Origin: Strix aluco | Lineage: Eukaryota > Chordata > Aves > Strigiformes > Strigidae | NCBI RefSeq assembly: GCF_031877795.1 | Contig: NC_133932.1 | Coordinates: 79,287,937 to 79,351,936 of the forward strand | DNA length: 64,000 nucleotides | Direction of reading: 5' to 3' | Part shown: positions 1 through 14,400 of the stretch, piece by piece | Layout of the letters: each line of letters starts with the position of its first letter | How positions within the stretch are numbered: the first letter of the stretch is position 1 | Notes under the pieces: generated by a model | What the model was told of the DNA's origin: nothing | Seen by the model: only the letters and a program-made list of their open reading frames with translations | Databases searched by the model: none | Made by a program: the position numbers and the translations under genes

Positions 1-828
1 CTGCTTAAAAATTCTGTACTGCAATCATCAATTAATGAACCTGAAAGGCTAAGATTAATGATTCAGACAGCTTTTAAATAGGTGGAAAGCAAGTGTAGAG
101 TTTTTAAAGCTTGCATGAGTTGAGAGAACGCTAGAGGAGCTTTTGGATTAACCCTGACAAGTTCAGTGGGGACAGGCAAGACGAGACCTCCAGGTACTCC
201 CTGGAACTGACCTGTCAGGCTGGCACAGTGACTCACTCAGTGCCCTTTGATAAAATGATTAACAAGGTAGAAGCAATTGCACAAAGTTGCTCTGTGCTGG
301 CTCTCGCACACAGAGCAACCCCATCTCCTGGTTTTATGTGTTCTTATTCACATGGACTGAAAGGAAGGAAAGAAGATTAAAGTGCGTCCATTAGGAGAGC
401 AATTCAAATACTGCTCTCTTACGTCACAGGGAGCCAAAGTTGATGCTGTTTCAGGGAAATACCAACTGTACTACTATTTTCTCTACATAGTGGTAGTCCA
501 AAGAAGAGAAAATAAAATTTTAAGCCTGAAGCTTTGAGAAAAAGTACAAAAAGCAAGCTGCAGGGAAAAATGTAAATGCTGAGGGGAAATTAAAATAAAG
601 AATACTTAAAAAAAAGAAAAAAACCAAAACGCAAAGGGGATGGATATGATATAGCACAGTTTTTGTAGTTGGGACCAGCACTTGAGATAATTGACCCGAC
701 TTACTAGTTCTCTCACAGTACTGGTATCTAATCCTTAACAGTTCATTTTCCAGGTGTATGAATACTTCAATTTCTGTAAATACAAGATTAACAATATTTA
801 ACAAAGTAGAAACTGAACCAGTAGATAC
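1..828. other. 3' flank, no gene seen
   Basis: AT-rich sequence with no convincing reading frame, repeat family or RNA gene. It may still include distal IPO5 3' UTR. Confidence 0.5.
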
Positions 829-2321
829 TTTATTACACTTTCAGCTGCCTCTAAACAAACTACAGCGTCAATCCATATGGTTAAGGCAGTTTGTGTCACA
901 AACATTTTGATATAATGGTCCTGGGATGGTTTTGGTACACCTCATTCTGTACTGGTTTTTCTTTTTAAACATTTCCAAGGGCAAAACTAAGTTTATTCTT
1001 TAGTAAGAGAGGAATTTACTACACGTGAAGTTCTACCTTTTCTTGTTATAAAGGAAGAAAACTTACACCCTCTTTGAAAATACCTGTATGTTTTTAGAGA
1101 TTATTGAGATTGACTTGAAGAATAATTCAGTAAACTGAAGTTTTTAAAGATCAATGCCTCTACTAACATCTTCAAAGTAATAGAGTGCAAAAGCATCACT
1201 CACCTTTGTTAGAAATCAGATGCTCTATGCTTACATTTGCTGCTATGTTAGCTGGTAAATGATGTATTTATTGCTCTTGCAGTACCAAAAAAAACCTATA
1301 AAGTTTTTTGGTTCTTTCAGGTCAGGCTATCAACTATATGATTATTTTAAACAAAACAGAGACTACCATAACAGTATCGCTGGCTGCCAGACCATGTTGC
1401 ACATTTGCAGCTGGAACAACGCTACATTTTATAAATTATGAAATGCAATTGCATCTGAACATGAAAAACATTAAGTCAAGATTAAGTTTCCATTCTACAC
1501 ACTCAGGCAAAAAGTTTGTTAAAAAGTCAAGAAAAAAATGCATAAAATCTGTAATAGGCAACAATATACAAAGTTTCAAATATAAAATCATGACTTGTAT
1601 AGCTTGTTACTTGCATCTTTTCACTAGAGGAAATTAAAAGAACCACACATCATTGAACTTCTACACAAGCTTCTTGTGTTTCAATGTCATTTATTGAGGA
1701 GTGAATGAGATACTGTCAGACATGCCAAAGAGACTTCACATTCAAGGGCTGGAAGCTGAACAGCTTTCCTCATTGAGTCACTGTACAAGTTGTTTTTGGG
1801 AATCTGAAAGTGCGATCAATGAGGTCTTCATGCTCGATGTTTGTCTTCAGTTTTTCATCTTTTGATCTACTAACTTGCTGGGCAGAAGGACACTTTCTAC
1901 CCTACAAAGACTCACACTCCAATTAATACAATTAACACTAGATGTAGAGAAACGTTTATCTGTTATAACGTACATCTACTGCTGAAGGTCTTAAAGCTGT
2001 TCTTAATTCATTATGTCTAATGAGAAAATTCAACTTGTTTCCCTTTCACCATCGTATGGATGGCTTATACCGTTAGAAAAATACTCTTCAGTGCTATTGT
2101 AGGGTTTACAGGAAACTTCTTCTGTGTTGTGGGATAAAAACCGTTTTAAACGCTGTTCTGAAAGAACGCTTCTTCCTGCTGCCACTGCCTGTAGGTTGCA
2201 GAAGAATGGCCTACACGCACTACAGTTCTGGTTTTACTCAAAAAAGAAACAAAAGAAACCTAAACAATAGGGTAAACGTTTATTTGGAGTTAGTTTTCTC
2301 GCAGATGATAATTAAGGCCCT
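829..2321 (-). other. IPO5: Probable IPO5 3' UTR
   Basis: AT-rich sequence directly after the stop, with no coding signal on either strand. The lower boundary is uncertain. Canonical AATAAA hexamers on the gene strand at 1690-1695, 1267-1272, 992-997 and 829-834 are alternative ends, and I set the boundary at the most distal of them. Transcript data are needed to choose. Confidence 0.45.
2279..2284 (-). terminator. Proximal candidate poly(A) signal of IPO5
   Basis: AATAAA on the gene strand about 38 bp after the stop codon. It would give an extremely short 3' UTR, so it is probably a minor or unused site. Other AATAAA matches on this strand lie further downstream at 1690-1695, 1267-1272, 992-997 and 829-834. 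Confidence 0.35.
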
Positions 2322-2408
2322 TCAAGCAGAGTTCAGGAGCTCCTGTATGGCTGCCTGTTGATCTGCATTGAGCTGTGATACGCATTCTGTCCACAGTCCT
2401 CCAGACGT
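2322..2408 (-). CDS. IPO5: IPO5 last coding exon 26 (residues 1071-1098, stop)
   Basis: Encodes [18 protein letters not shown]... to ELLNSA followed by TGA at 2324-2322. Acceptor TTCTAG. The exon continues into the 3' UTR toward lower coordinates. Confidence 0.97.
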   Translation of the reverse strand, partial: TSGGLWTECVSQLNADQQAAIQELLNSA

Positions 2409-5400
2409 CTAGAAAACAAACGAGAAGTTGTCTTTATGCAGGCTGACAAGCTTCTAAGGCACATGCTAAACTTTCATATGTTTACAAAGCTCAGAATTCA
2501 CTGGGCTTATTCCTGTAATATATATGCCAAAGAGAACAGACTGAAATCTTCAGTTATACACAGTCCTACATAGGTTCAACTACAGATGCTCAAAAACGCA
2601 AACAGAGTCAAGCTCTGGTTAAATAGCAGCAAAGTAATTAATATGAAACTCCCGGGAACCTCCTGTAACTAAGCGGGTCAAATGGCAATTGACACTTTTA
2701 AGTTAACTATAGCCAAAACCATTTGCTAAAGTTCAAAGATCAACATTCAGGCAAAACTGAACCATGCCTAAATGCGAGAGGATCTTCTGGGCACTGGCAC
2801 ACCAGTGACACATTCAGGAAGGGAGCACTGTGATTGCAGCATGACATGCTACATGCACTGTGTGTCTACTTGCAAAACTCTGCTGCCAACACACAGCATT
2901 ACTCTTTAGTGAAAGGAATTAATTACTTCACAGAGAGAAGAATAAACCCACACTTTCCTGCCCCTCGGTGTACCTCATCTGTGTTACCACAGCCCCTGGC
3001 CGAGACATTAGCTTTTAAAGTCACCATCAGTAGAGACTGGTTCTAATGGTACCAGAAAATGCTGAAAATTAAAAAAGGTTGTGAAAAAGTATTTATTCAC
3101 TTATCAATAGAAGCTGGAAGCAACTGGCACCCTGCTTTCTTTAAAAGGACAATGATAAGAAAAAAAAATAGCAGGTGACTGGCTGTAGGTCTTTAGATTG
3201 GCTTTTGCAATTGCAGTATACGTGAAGTAAATTTTAAAAAATGTTTTAATTTATATTTGGTATATTTTATGTTCAGCTCTATTATAATGCCCTTTTCTCA
3301 CACACTTTTAAAAAAAATCAAATAAAAATGGATTCACAGAATTTGAAAGAATTTGAAAACAGTCCTCAAGTTGAGTTTGGGTTCATGTTTTTAGTTTTAA
3401 ATAATATTAGACATTTTAGACTCTCAATGTATAGTGGAATATTGCAGAATTAAATGTGCTCTTCCAGCATTCCTCACACACATTTAAATTGATACTCTAC
3501 ACTGAAATATTTCTGCCCTGAGAGTACCGGAGCATGAGGAAAAAGGTTTAATTCCAACTATGACCATAATGTTGCTCATGTCAGATGCTGGCAGTGGAAG
3601 AGCTTACTGAGATCATAAAAAAAACCCAACAGTCTTTCTCCTGGAATCTGGGAAGCAGGAGGCAGACTGTTAACAACTACACAGCCTTTAAAGTTCCTAC
3701 CATGGTATAAAACATTTACAGTACTTTACTAAAGTCAGAGTACTATGTGTGAAGAGAGATAAGACTGCTAACAGCATGGTAAAATTGTATTTTTAAAAAA
3801 AACCATGACCTTTTAAGATTTTTTCACCACAGTCTGAAGGTAAATAATTTAACCAATGCAGAAGGCGTTTCCACATTAATGCTATCATTCCTGGCCAAAG
3901 CAAGACTTTGATATACACAACTAATCTATACATGTATGTGCTGTTGTATTGTTAAAAAAAAAAAAATAAACATTGAGCATTTAAGGTAAAGTGAACAAAT
4001 GGATCAGCATATCCTAAATATAGAGTTCCATACCCAGACTTTAAGTACTAACAGCAAGGATTCGTATCTGCCAGCCAGAATCTAGAACAGCCACTTATAC
4101 CACTTTCACTTTGAAACTTTGCTTGATTTCATTCTTTTTATGCCTTCGGAGTTTTAACAAGTAATTTTCTACCAGACATAATGGATCTCACAGGCCGATA
4201 CACTCATCCAAGTGAATCCTTTCCAAAATCAAATATTCCTAAAATTTTTGAACCTGGATTTTGCCAAAGCATGCCAGGTAGAATGGACAGTAATTGAACA
4301 GCTGCTGCTCCAAATCCTCTACACATTTTTATAAGCTATGTCCTTGCCAGGCACACTACTTTCCATCATTAGATGCTGCAACTGTCAAGTACGTCCATCT
4401 GATAACATCTGGCCCCAGATCAGATCTGACCTATGAGCACTGTGACTTACAACACTGTAGAGAGGTGCAGCTTAAATACTTGGACATCCCCAGTGCCCAG
4501 CACCGTTAAGTACTCATTATGGAGTAAGAGAAATAAACCTTGAGGCAGTTCCCCAAAGGTAGGGAAAACACTGAACAGCTGCCTATATTTGCACTGCATT
4601 AAAGAGGGCAGTAGTAAAATTACTTGTGGTTTGCAATCATTCTCTAGCAAAGATCCCAAACCTCTGCTACATTAGTGAGCCACCACAGGGTGCCGAGGAC
4701 TCTTACAGGAACCACATGTTGGATCAAATCCTGCAGTACAGTTCACTGATACAAAGACAGGCAGATTTCTCTCCAGATTTTAATTTCTGTCTCAGAAAAA
4801 AAACCCAGTGTAAACAACTAATACTGACTAGCATGTTACTCATTCAGCTGCATATATCTTAAAGCTTTTTTTTTTTTCCCCCCAATAAATTAATAAGCTT
4901 CTGAAGTTTATCAAAGGAGACAGACTTTATTCAAGTGCAAATGTTACCAAGTTTTATCATTAATAGTGCAAGGAATGTCCAAGGATCCCCAAGATCACTG
5001 GTTGAAGCATTATTCTCTAAGGAGACAAGCCTCTCAAAATTGGTTTAACAGTTTGATTACTTCTGAAAGTAGATTCTAAATGTTCCCTTTATACCTAAGC
5101 AAGCATTTATTTACCTGCACTTGGCGAACAACATTAGCCAACCGCTTGGTACATGGATCTTCATGTTTAATAGCTTCATGAATTTCACCATCCGCAATTA
5201 TACCAAATATTCTGGGAAGGTTAGAGTTGTTGGGACCAAGGACAACTGGGTTGTTGCTGTTACAATCAAAATATATAATACAAATAAATTAATGTTTAGC
5301 TAAAAAAAAAAAAATGCAAGAGTTTTACATGGAAGTTGAGTGATTTACATCTAAATTTTACTCAGCTGAATAAGTACGCATAGCTTTGTTGCCTGCTGAC

Positions 5401-8400
5401 AGAATGTTCCCTCTCCTGTTAATATTTAACCAGCTGATTCTTCAATCAGCCTACACTTTATCAGGAAGATGATCTGAACTTTACAGAACGGTTGAGTTCC
5501 ATGCAGATGCAACTGTAAACAGTGTGACAGAAATACCCTGCCTAAAAGGGCTTACTTCTCTTGGAGGAGGTTGTATTACCGGCGTCAGGAGCACCAGTGA
5601 CTTAGCTCTCTGCCAGCACTCACCGATAGAGCAAGTAAACAGTTCTTCTCCCTCTTTACCAGCCAAGTGCTGGGGTAGGGGAGTACTGGCAACCAGTGAG
5701 CTGGGTGGAAAACACGATCTACTTCCAGCCCTGCCACCTACCACTGCTGGAATGCAGAGGCTGTGAATGTCGGACTGACAGAGCTCTAGAGAAATACATA
5801 GCAAGGCTGAGCCACCTGCACAGAGCTGGGTACAAAAGTGAGCTAGTACTTTAATTCCTGATTTCTATATACATGCGTGTATGCATACGTGTCAGTATTA
5901 TTATGATACCTCTACACAACCGTACCATTATCAGTCTAGGGACCTCAGTTGCCACCACCCATTTTAAGACCTTGCCTTAATAAAGCACCAAGAGATACAA
6001 GGTATTCACACAGCAGAAAAGACTGTAGGAAATCTAAATAATCTCCTTGCTGTTTTTCTGCTAAGATATAATACAGAGTCAGCCAGAACATAGCTACTAC
6101 ATGTTTCAGAAGCTGACATTCTTCCACTCAATTATGAAGTTCAACTTGCACCCACAATAGAATTATTATTTTTTTTCTCTCCATTAACCTATGGGAGGGA
6201 GTGCAAATCTAATGAACAAGCTGTGGGACAAGATACTTTCAATAATAACTGAAATTATTATTAAAAACTTATTAAGGGAGATAACACTGTACCATGAATT
6301 TATCTGTATTGTTTCTCTACTTCATACTTTGTTTTGTTGATACTCAAGCTCTTGGAAAGCAAAAAGGTACAAAGCTACTTTAAAAGGTTATGAAAAGAAG
6401 ACTGCAAGGGCACGTGTGCTGCTCTTAAGTAAAAAGACCTCATCAATTATTAATGCTGATATGTAAGCAGAGGATCAAAAATTTTCCTGAAATTTTCTGT
6501 AGAAGTTCCCCACTGATCCTTTCCCATCACATACATCTAAAGCAGCCAGGAATTGTTTCAAGGCATTAGTTAGGATGAGAACACTCACTGTTTAAGAAAA
6601 CAGCAATAACATCGTGGAAGGCTCAGTTCTGACATTGCAAATTATCTTCTCTAAAGCAAATGCAGATTAGTCTGGCAGTTTCTCGGTTTTGGAAAATGAA
6701 TGCAAGGAAAGAACCTGCAAACAGGCTTACTTTGTGCATTAATGTCAAGACTTTGTCTTACCTCTCAATTAAATCACATAGATAATTGAAAGTATGAACA
6801 GCTTCTTCTTTATCTTCATGAAGTGGAAGCCACGATAACCAGTGTGGCAGTACTTCTTCAACATTCACACAGTCAGGCTTGAACTTCATTATTTTTCCTA
6901 CAGCTGAAATGCAGTTCTCTGTTGCATTGACATTCTCTTTGGTTTTGGCATCTGGTGACTGAATGACTCTCACCAGCAATGGAAGCGCCTCTAATTGTTA
7001 AACAACACAAGAATAACGTTTAATGCACAATCAAGTTATATTTTATTAACATCATAAATTCTACGTGGGACTACTGCATGCATTAAAAATGGGATTTTTT
7101 TGTGGCCCAAGCACCAAAATCCAGTCATCCCAATGTCCCCCTGCTTCTAGGTTCTTCCCTGCTCAATAGTCATCATATGAAAAACAAACAGATAGATAAA
7201 GCTATGCAAGGAAACACAAGAAAACAGCTACTGCAGAAGTCTGGATTTGCTTGATAAGTTCAGAAGGAAAAAAACCCCCAACTTTCTGTGTCTTTCAATT
7301 GGAGTTATGCAATCTACAATATACAAAACATTGTAATGTATAGTAAAAACATAGATAACAAGTATTATCTTTTTAATCTAACAGGTTCTATAAACATGAG
7401 ATAAAGAAAAGCACCGATACGATGACATTCACATTAATTTGGACTGTAGTGCATGTCTACAGTGTATGCCTGCTGTACATCATCTTGTGCACACATATAG
7501 ATATACACATACACATCTCCCACCACTAAAAGGTGCACTAGGAAGAGCTCATAGGAGTAATCTCATCTGGTGAATCCATCTGGCATGGTTTAAGATCATA
7601 AAAATCAAACATCAAGGAAAAGTGCCAATTTTCTTGCTAGGTTAATAGCAATTATATTTTTTTTTTAACAGTCACATGGATAACGACATGCACATTTCTA
7701 ATGAACATTAATGTCACATTTTTAGTTACTAGTGTCCATGCAGATTTCAGAGCATTCTACATGCATGCAGGAACAATTGTCCTTGTGTTCTACTAAAAAT
7801 AGAATGCTAAAGCTGTGAAATTCTGTATCAGCACAGAAAACAGGTTGTGGAGTTGTGCAGAATGCACACTTCAGAATAACTCCAATTACTAAGCAAGAGT
7901 GAGATTTCACACTACTTCATTCTGATGAGTAAGTAGCAGTTTTGCAGTTAAGGAATACACAATGACACTTGCTACATTAACTTCACTGAATTAGATTTTT
8001 GAAGAATTTAGCAGATATGGAAAAATATGATTAACCCTAAACTAGACAAGGATACTTTTATAGGGCTGATAAACATTACAGAACTGCGGAAACATTGGTC
8101 ATCAGACCCACTAGCTTGTGTATTGAATGCAGGATAACAATGCCAGACTTTTCTGCAAAGCAGAATTTGTTTCATAGACGTCTACAACGTCCAGGCAAAC
8201 TGAGTCTGCATCTTATACCTCAGGTTCTCATGACTGCTGAAGATAAATCTCATCCATGTTTCCTCATACTCCTTAATACTAACAGATGACTCTGTAGGTA
8301 TGTGTGTCCTTGCAGCCATAAGATTAGGAGGGCCTCAAAATGGATCAGCATAGTCTCCTCCCTACAGTTTAGCAGACAAGTTTTCTTCTTGTCTAGAAAA

Positions 8401-11400
8401 CAGATCTATTCTCACATAGATGTTGTGGTAGAGAATCTCTAAAAAGCTCTTTTGACTATAAAAGACCATCTTCTATAATAACAATAATAGGTTTTTTTTC
8501 CAAGGACTGACTGCTCTGACATCTTGCACCACCAAAAGTTGAGGCCACGGATATGATTTAGGAAGAAACACATGCAGTTCATTAATATAGTGTACACAGA
8601 GCATAGCTGATTATATTCTTCCACCAACATAAGAAACAGGCAAAGTTTGCAGTCACATAAACCGTAAGCCCACTTAGAAAGTTACTTGATTTGCTGCAGT
8701 TTTTCCTTCAATCTTTGTTCTTTACTAATTCTATTTTTAATTATTTTTCTCATCATAATGTAGCTCTTGCGCCATTTACAAGTTCTCCCTGTATTCCTGT
8801 ATTTTTTCAAGTGACTGCCAAAACCACTCATGTTAATACATCTGCTTTTTCTGAATAGTCTTGAGTCTTTACATACTGCTCCAAACTTGCAATAGAACAA
8901 TATGCCAGTGCTATGTATTAATCTGTAAAGAAACTAAATTACAAATAAAAACTCACAAACATGATGTATTCAGAGAAGACAGTAAAACCTATGGGGTAGA
9001 AAAGCTTCTCATGACATATATTTACTTTGTTTGTAATCACAGCACATCTTCATCTATTAAAATAAATCACAAAGTTTTTTTATTTACATAGAAAAGTATT
9101 TAGAATACTTTTGAGCTGCCTGCTAATAAGCTGCATGCTGCAAAATAAAAAAGTTACTTTATCTAAACATCTAACTAAAGGAGAAGCCAAGTGTCTGGGT
9201 TTAATCAAGGATTATCTGTCCAAACACAAAGAAAAGGATGAAAGTTGTTAACAATTTTAAGTGGGTCAAGATATCAAGTCTAATGGATGAAAAATAAAAT
9301 TAGACTTCAACAGATGTTAAAAACCCCCAAAACTCCAAAATCAGAACTGTCTTGACCTCAGTCTCCTCTCCTCTAGTCTTGGGACAAGACATAAAACACC
9401 ATATGAAAAAGTTCACCAAAAAAACCCCTTTAAGAAATTATTTTTCTAGACAATTTAAAATCTTAGTGTTCTTAATGTTCCACTGCAAGGTTTACCCCCC
9501 TGCTTTTTTCTTTTTTTTTTTTTTTAAAAAGACACCTCATCTTGTCACTATGTGACAGTCACATTTACATTAACAGTGAAAATTACAGCCTCTATTGATG
9601 TAAGACTTGCGTTAAAGCCCTAATTTATCCCTATCACATGGTTCTTAGTTTCTTACATCATTTAATTCAGCTTTCGTTTAAGATTCATGTAAAATACATA
9701 TTTGAAACAGCTGACTAAATATTTTCTTAAAAAAGAAAAAAAAATCACCTCTGATAAGGGCTGCTATTTAGTATGCAAAATTAACTTTGTTGACTGGCAA
9801 GAAGAGTGCCAGCAGACAACAATTTCTTTAAATTCAAGACACATTTGAAGTTTTAAAGAAACTCGGGACATTCAGAAAGCAAGCAGATGAAGTGTTTCTG
9901 ATAGGCATTATCATACTCATTTCATTTCTTAGTCACAGAAATCAGGCTCCTTTTTATATAACAGGAAAGCAGAAAGCCACATTAGTTGTATTCTAGGCTA
10001 CTCCTCAATCCAAGTTACTTGTATAATTTTTCCAGAGATCCAGAGGGTTTTGCATTAATAAAATGCAACCACATTAGTATTAATAAAAAGCAACTATGAG
10101 ACAGGTGTGTACCAGAAACCTATTTTTTACAAAATGAACATTTGCATGTCAGATCATATTTTTTAAAAAAGACATAAATCAAGTTTGCTAAGCAGTAAGT
10201 GCTGCAACAGAAATGCTATTAAGCAAAACATCATTAAAAGCCCAAGGAATTCAGGTACTTTACTAATCGTCACCAGTCTGCCACACAGGTTATACTGGCA
10301 ATCTATTTCACTGCCAAAGGGAAGAGACATCATTAACCAAAAGGTGAGCAATTTTAACATTTTTTTCCCCTCAGAATCACACAAATAGTTTTACCAGATG
10401 CATGTATGTACCTGTGCAAAAAGGGCGATAGCTGTCCCCACCAAATTGTGCCATAACTCCAACACCGTAGGCAGCTGCTTGCCTAACCTCTGGGCTGTTG
10501 TCACATATTGACTGTAGCATTGGCCTCAGGAAGTATTCAGCATACTTGAACGAGGACGGACTGCAGTGCTCCACAATATCGTCAAAAATGCATAGGCCCC
10601 ACTGCCTGTCTGGCCATGGCCTGTGTGGACACTGCATCAAAAACAGGTAACATTTAAGCCACCTTAAAATTGTAAGTTTTGTACAGACAATGATTATACC
10701 AACAGAACAATCATAGCAACAGCGGTCTAGTGCTTTTGTTTAAATCTTCCTGGCTTAAATTTCAAGCTACAAATATATAATTTTCTGTAGTGATACTTGC
10801 AGCAATACCATAAACAAAACAAAATCCAGGTGATTATCTCAGCTAATTAAAATAATAATGATTTTATCCTTAAAATCCTTTACCTCTATTTCACACTGTT
10901 AGCTATTTCGGTCTCAATTTTCCTCACTAGTCTGCAGCACTTTTATGGCCCTCTTCTTGAAATCCATTTTAGAGATCACTGGACAGTCCCCGGCAAATTA
11001 AATTTCTCAAAATACTTGTGTGTCTCAATGATCCTGGGTCTTGCAACACAGAAATCAGTAGCACAGCAGTGCAGCTGTTCAAAAAACATAGACTATCAAC
11101 TTCATACTTGATCCAGGATAAACCTTCAACTGCCTCTAATTTGTAAAACATTGGCTCTACAATGGGATGGCATGTACAGTGGATGGCTCTACATTCTACC
11201 TACCAAGATCTCCAAGATTCCACCACGGAAGACCCATTAACACATCAGAAAAAAACATACTCAAAATCAAATTAAAAGAAAGCAAGGTACTTACAATTAG
11301 GTTGACAATTAGTGGAAGTAGCCTTTCAAACCATGGCAGTACCTTCTCCTTATAACTGCTGAATATTGAGTGCAAAATGTCTGATACTTTAGTCAAAATA

Positions 11401-14400
11401 TAAACGTCACTGTCATCCTGATAGGAAAAGGAGACAAATCACATTAAGACTAATGATCTTTAAAATAGTGGAAGTCACATGAAACTCTAAGGCCTCTAAA
11501 GTAATGGAATAAAGTTGTTTAATGATTTAGCTTTGTAAAACCTCTTTTTAAGTCCACTATTTTTCAACTCTTGGTCTAATCATAGAACAATAGAATCAGA
11601 GAATGGTTTGGGTTGGAAGGGACCTTGAAAGATCACGTAGTTCCAACCCCCCTGCCATGGGCAGGGACACCTTCCACTAGACCAGGTTGCTCAAAGCCCC
11701 GTCCAACCTGGCCTTGAACACTGCCAGGGAGGGGGCATCCACAGCTTCTCTGGGTAACCTCTTCCAGTGTCTCACCACCCTCATCATAAAAAAATTCTTC
11801 TTTATGTTGAATCTAAACCTACCCTCTTTTAGTTTAAAACTGTTGCCCCATGCCCTGTCATTACCAGGCCCTGGTAAAAGATCTCTCTCCATCTTTCATG
11901 TAAGCCCTCTTTATATATTGAAAGGCCACAATAAGGTCTCCCCAGAGCCTTCTCTTCTCCAGGCTGAACAACCCTAACTCTCTCAGCCTTTCCTTGTAGG
12001 AGAGGTGTTCCTTCCTTCTGATAATTTCTGTGGCCCTCCTCTGGACCCAATCCAACAGGTCTGTGTCTTTCTTGTACTGTGGACCCCAAAACTGCATGCT
12101 CAGGTGGGGGTCTCACCAGAGTAGAGGGGGAAAATCACCTCCCTTGACCTGCTGGACACACTTCTTTTTACGCAGCCCAGGACACAATTGGTTTTCTGGG
12201 CTGCGAGCGCACGTTGCTGGCTCATGTCCAGCTTTTCATCCACCAGTACCCCTAAGTCCTCCTCCACAGGGCTGCTCTCAATCCATTCATCCCCTAGTGT
12301 GTACTGATATTGGGGAATGCCCTGACCCATGTGCAAGACCTTGCACTTGGCCTTGTTGAACTTCATGAGGTTTGCCCAGGCCCACCTCTCAAGCCTGTCC
12401 ACGTCCCTCTGGATGGCACATCCCTTCCCTCAAGTACATCAACTGCACCACACAGCTTGGTGTCATCTGCAAACTTGCTGAGGGTGCACTCAATCCCACT
12501 ACCTATGTTGTTAACCAAGATACTGAACAGAACTGGTCCCAATATAGGCCCAAGAGACACTCCTTGTTACTGATCTCCATTTGTACGTTGAGCCACTGAA
12601 TGCAACACTTTGGACATGGCCATCCAGCCAATTCCTTATCCACCAAACAGTCCATCCATCAAATCTGTACCACTCCAATTTAGTGACAAAGCTGTTGTGT
12701 GGGACCGTGTCAAAGGCCTTATAGAAGTCAAGATAGACGACATCAGTTGCTCTTCCTTAATCCACCAAAGCAGTCACTCCCATCACAGAAGCCACCAAAT
12801 TAGTCAGGCATGATTTGCCCTCTGTGAAGCCACATCAGCTGTCTCTAATCAGCCCCCTGTCTTCCACATGCCTTGACACAGCTTCCAGGAAAATCTGTTC
12901 CATGATCTTACAAGGCACAGAGAGAGACTGACTGGCTGGTAGGTTCCAGGGTCCTCCTTTTTACCCTTCTTAAAAAGATTTGTGACAGAAGATTGTGGCA
13001 AAAATATGTGGAATATCAATTCTCTCCTCTTATTGCTTAACTTCATTTTTCATCTTGCCCAATTAATGCATCAAACTGGTGAAGTAAAGATCCTTAGCTC
13101 AGATTCAGCTATCAATTCATGTTGTATCTGAAAGGGATAATCATTCCCTGGGCACACTTGTGTTGGGAAAACCCTTTAACTTTTTTTAAAGCAGGTTCTG
13201 TTGTACTCAGGATGGTTCCTTTAATCAAGTTCATACTTTAACAAGCAGGGAAAACAGAATACAGCTAGCTTCTGGTCCCTAGTGAGAAACTAGTAAGTAT
13301 TTCTCATGCAGCAGACAGCTTCCCACAACTGCATATTTAAACCCTCCCTGGTTAAACAACAACTGCATTTTCAAGGAATAATTCAGCCAATAACTCCAGA
13401 AAACACGCACAAATGAAAATAGAGGTAGAGAACTGCTGCAACACACCACAAGGTCCACCTCGCTTGGTATTGCCTGTTTACTAATAGCTGGTAACAGATG
13501 TTCATGGGGAGAGCATAAGACTTGCTTAGTGTATGCCTTCTCCTACCCTCTATCAAATCAGCAGTTACTGCCTAAGCTAGGGCTGTATCTGGATACCTTA
13601 CTGAAACTACTGTTCAAATATCTTTCATGACTTCTGTACTCCCTTATATTTCTGCTGCCTTGAGGTAAGGGCTACATAAACATATTTGGGATCAAAGATG
13701 CATATCCAAATGTTACTCATTACTGTATGTTAATTCTGTCCATATGGCAAGTGACATTCTGGTCCCACTCCTACTTTCACAGGGTAATGCAGATAAGTCT
13801 TTCGTGCAGTCTAAAAAAAAAAATCAGCAAGGTCAAATATAAATTAAAGCATTTTTAAAAATGCCTTGCAACTCTGCAGAGTATGGATTCAGCTCTTCTG
13901 AAACTGCTGCTTGCTAGCATTTTCTCTCATTATCAGTACAGAGTGACACATAAGAAAAAAAGATAACAAACCACCTATCTCACTGTCTGCAAGAATGAAC
14001 AGTAAACATTGCAAGTAAGAAAGGGAGAAAAATCAGGAAAGGCTCTTGGCTCAGAAATTGAGTTTTGCTATTTTTTGATTCCAAGCAGTATGTAGGCACC
14101 AGAAACCTATCCTTTTGAATGTTGGCCTAACGTTCCCAAAGGAAAGGGGCTCAAGAACTGCACTGTTGTTTAAGTAAGTATTTACATACGGGTGCATGAT
14201 CTGTTAAGATACATTCTGGAGTTGGCATACAGGTGAAACTCATATAAACAAGCTTCACAATTCAAGCTCATAAGCTTCACACTTGCATTGTGTGGCAAAA
14301 AAATTTCCTAGTTCTTAAATTTACTGAGTATCCTTTATGTCTCATGTTATAAGCAGCAATGGTTTATTATTCTTTATTACTCTCTCCATACCAATAATAA

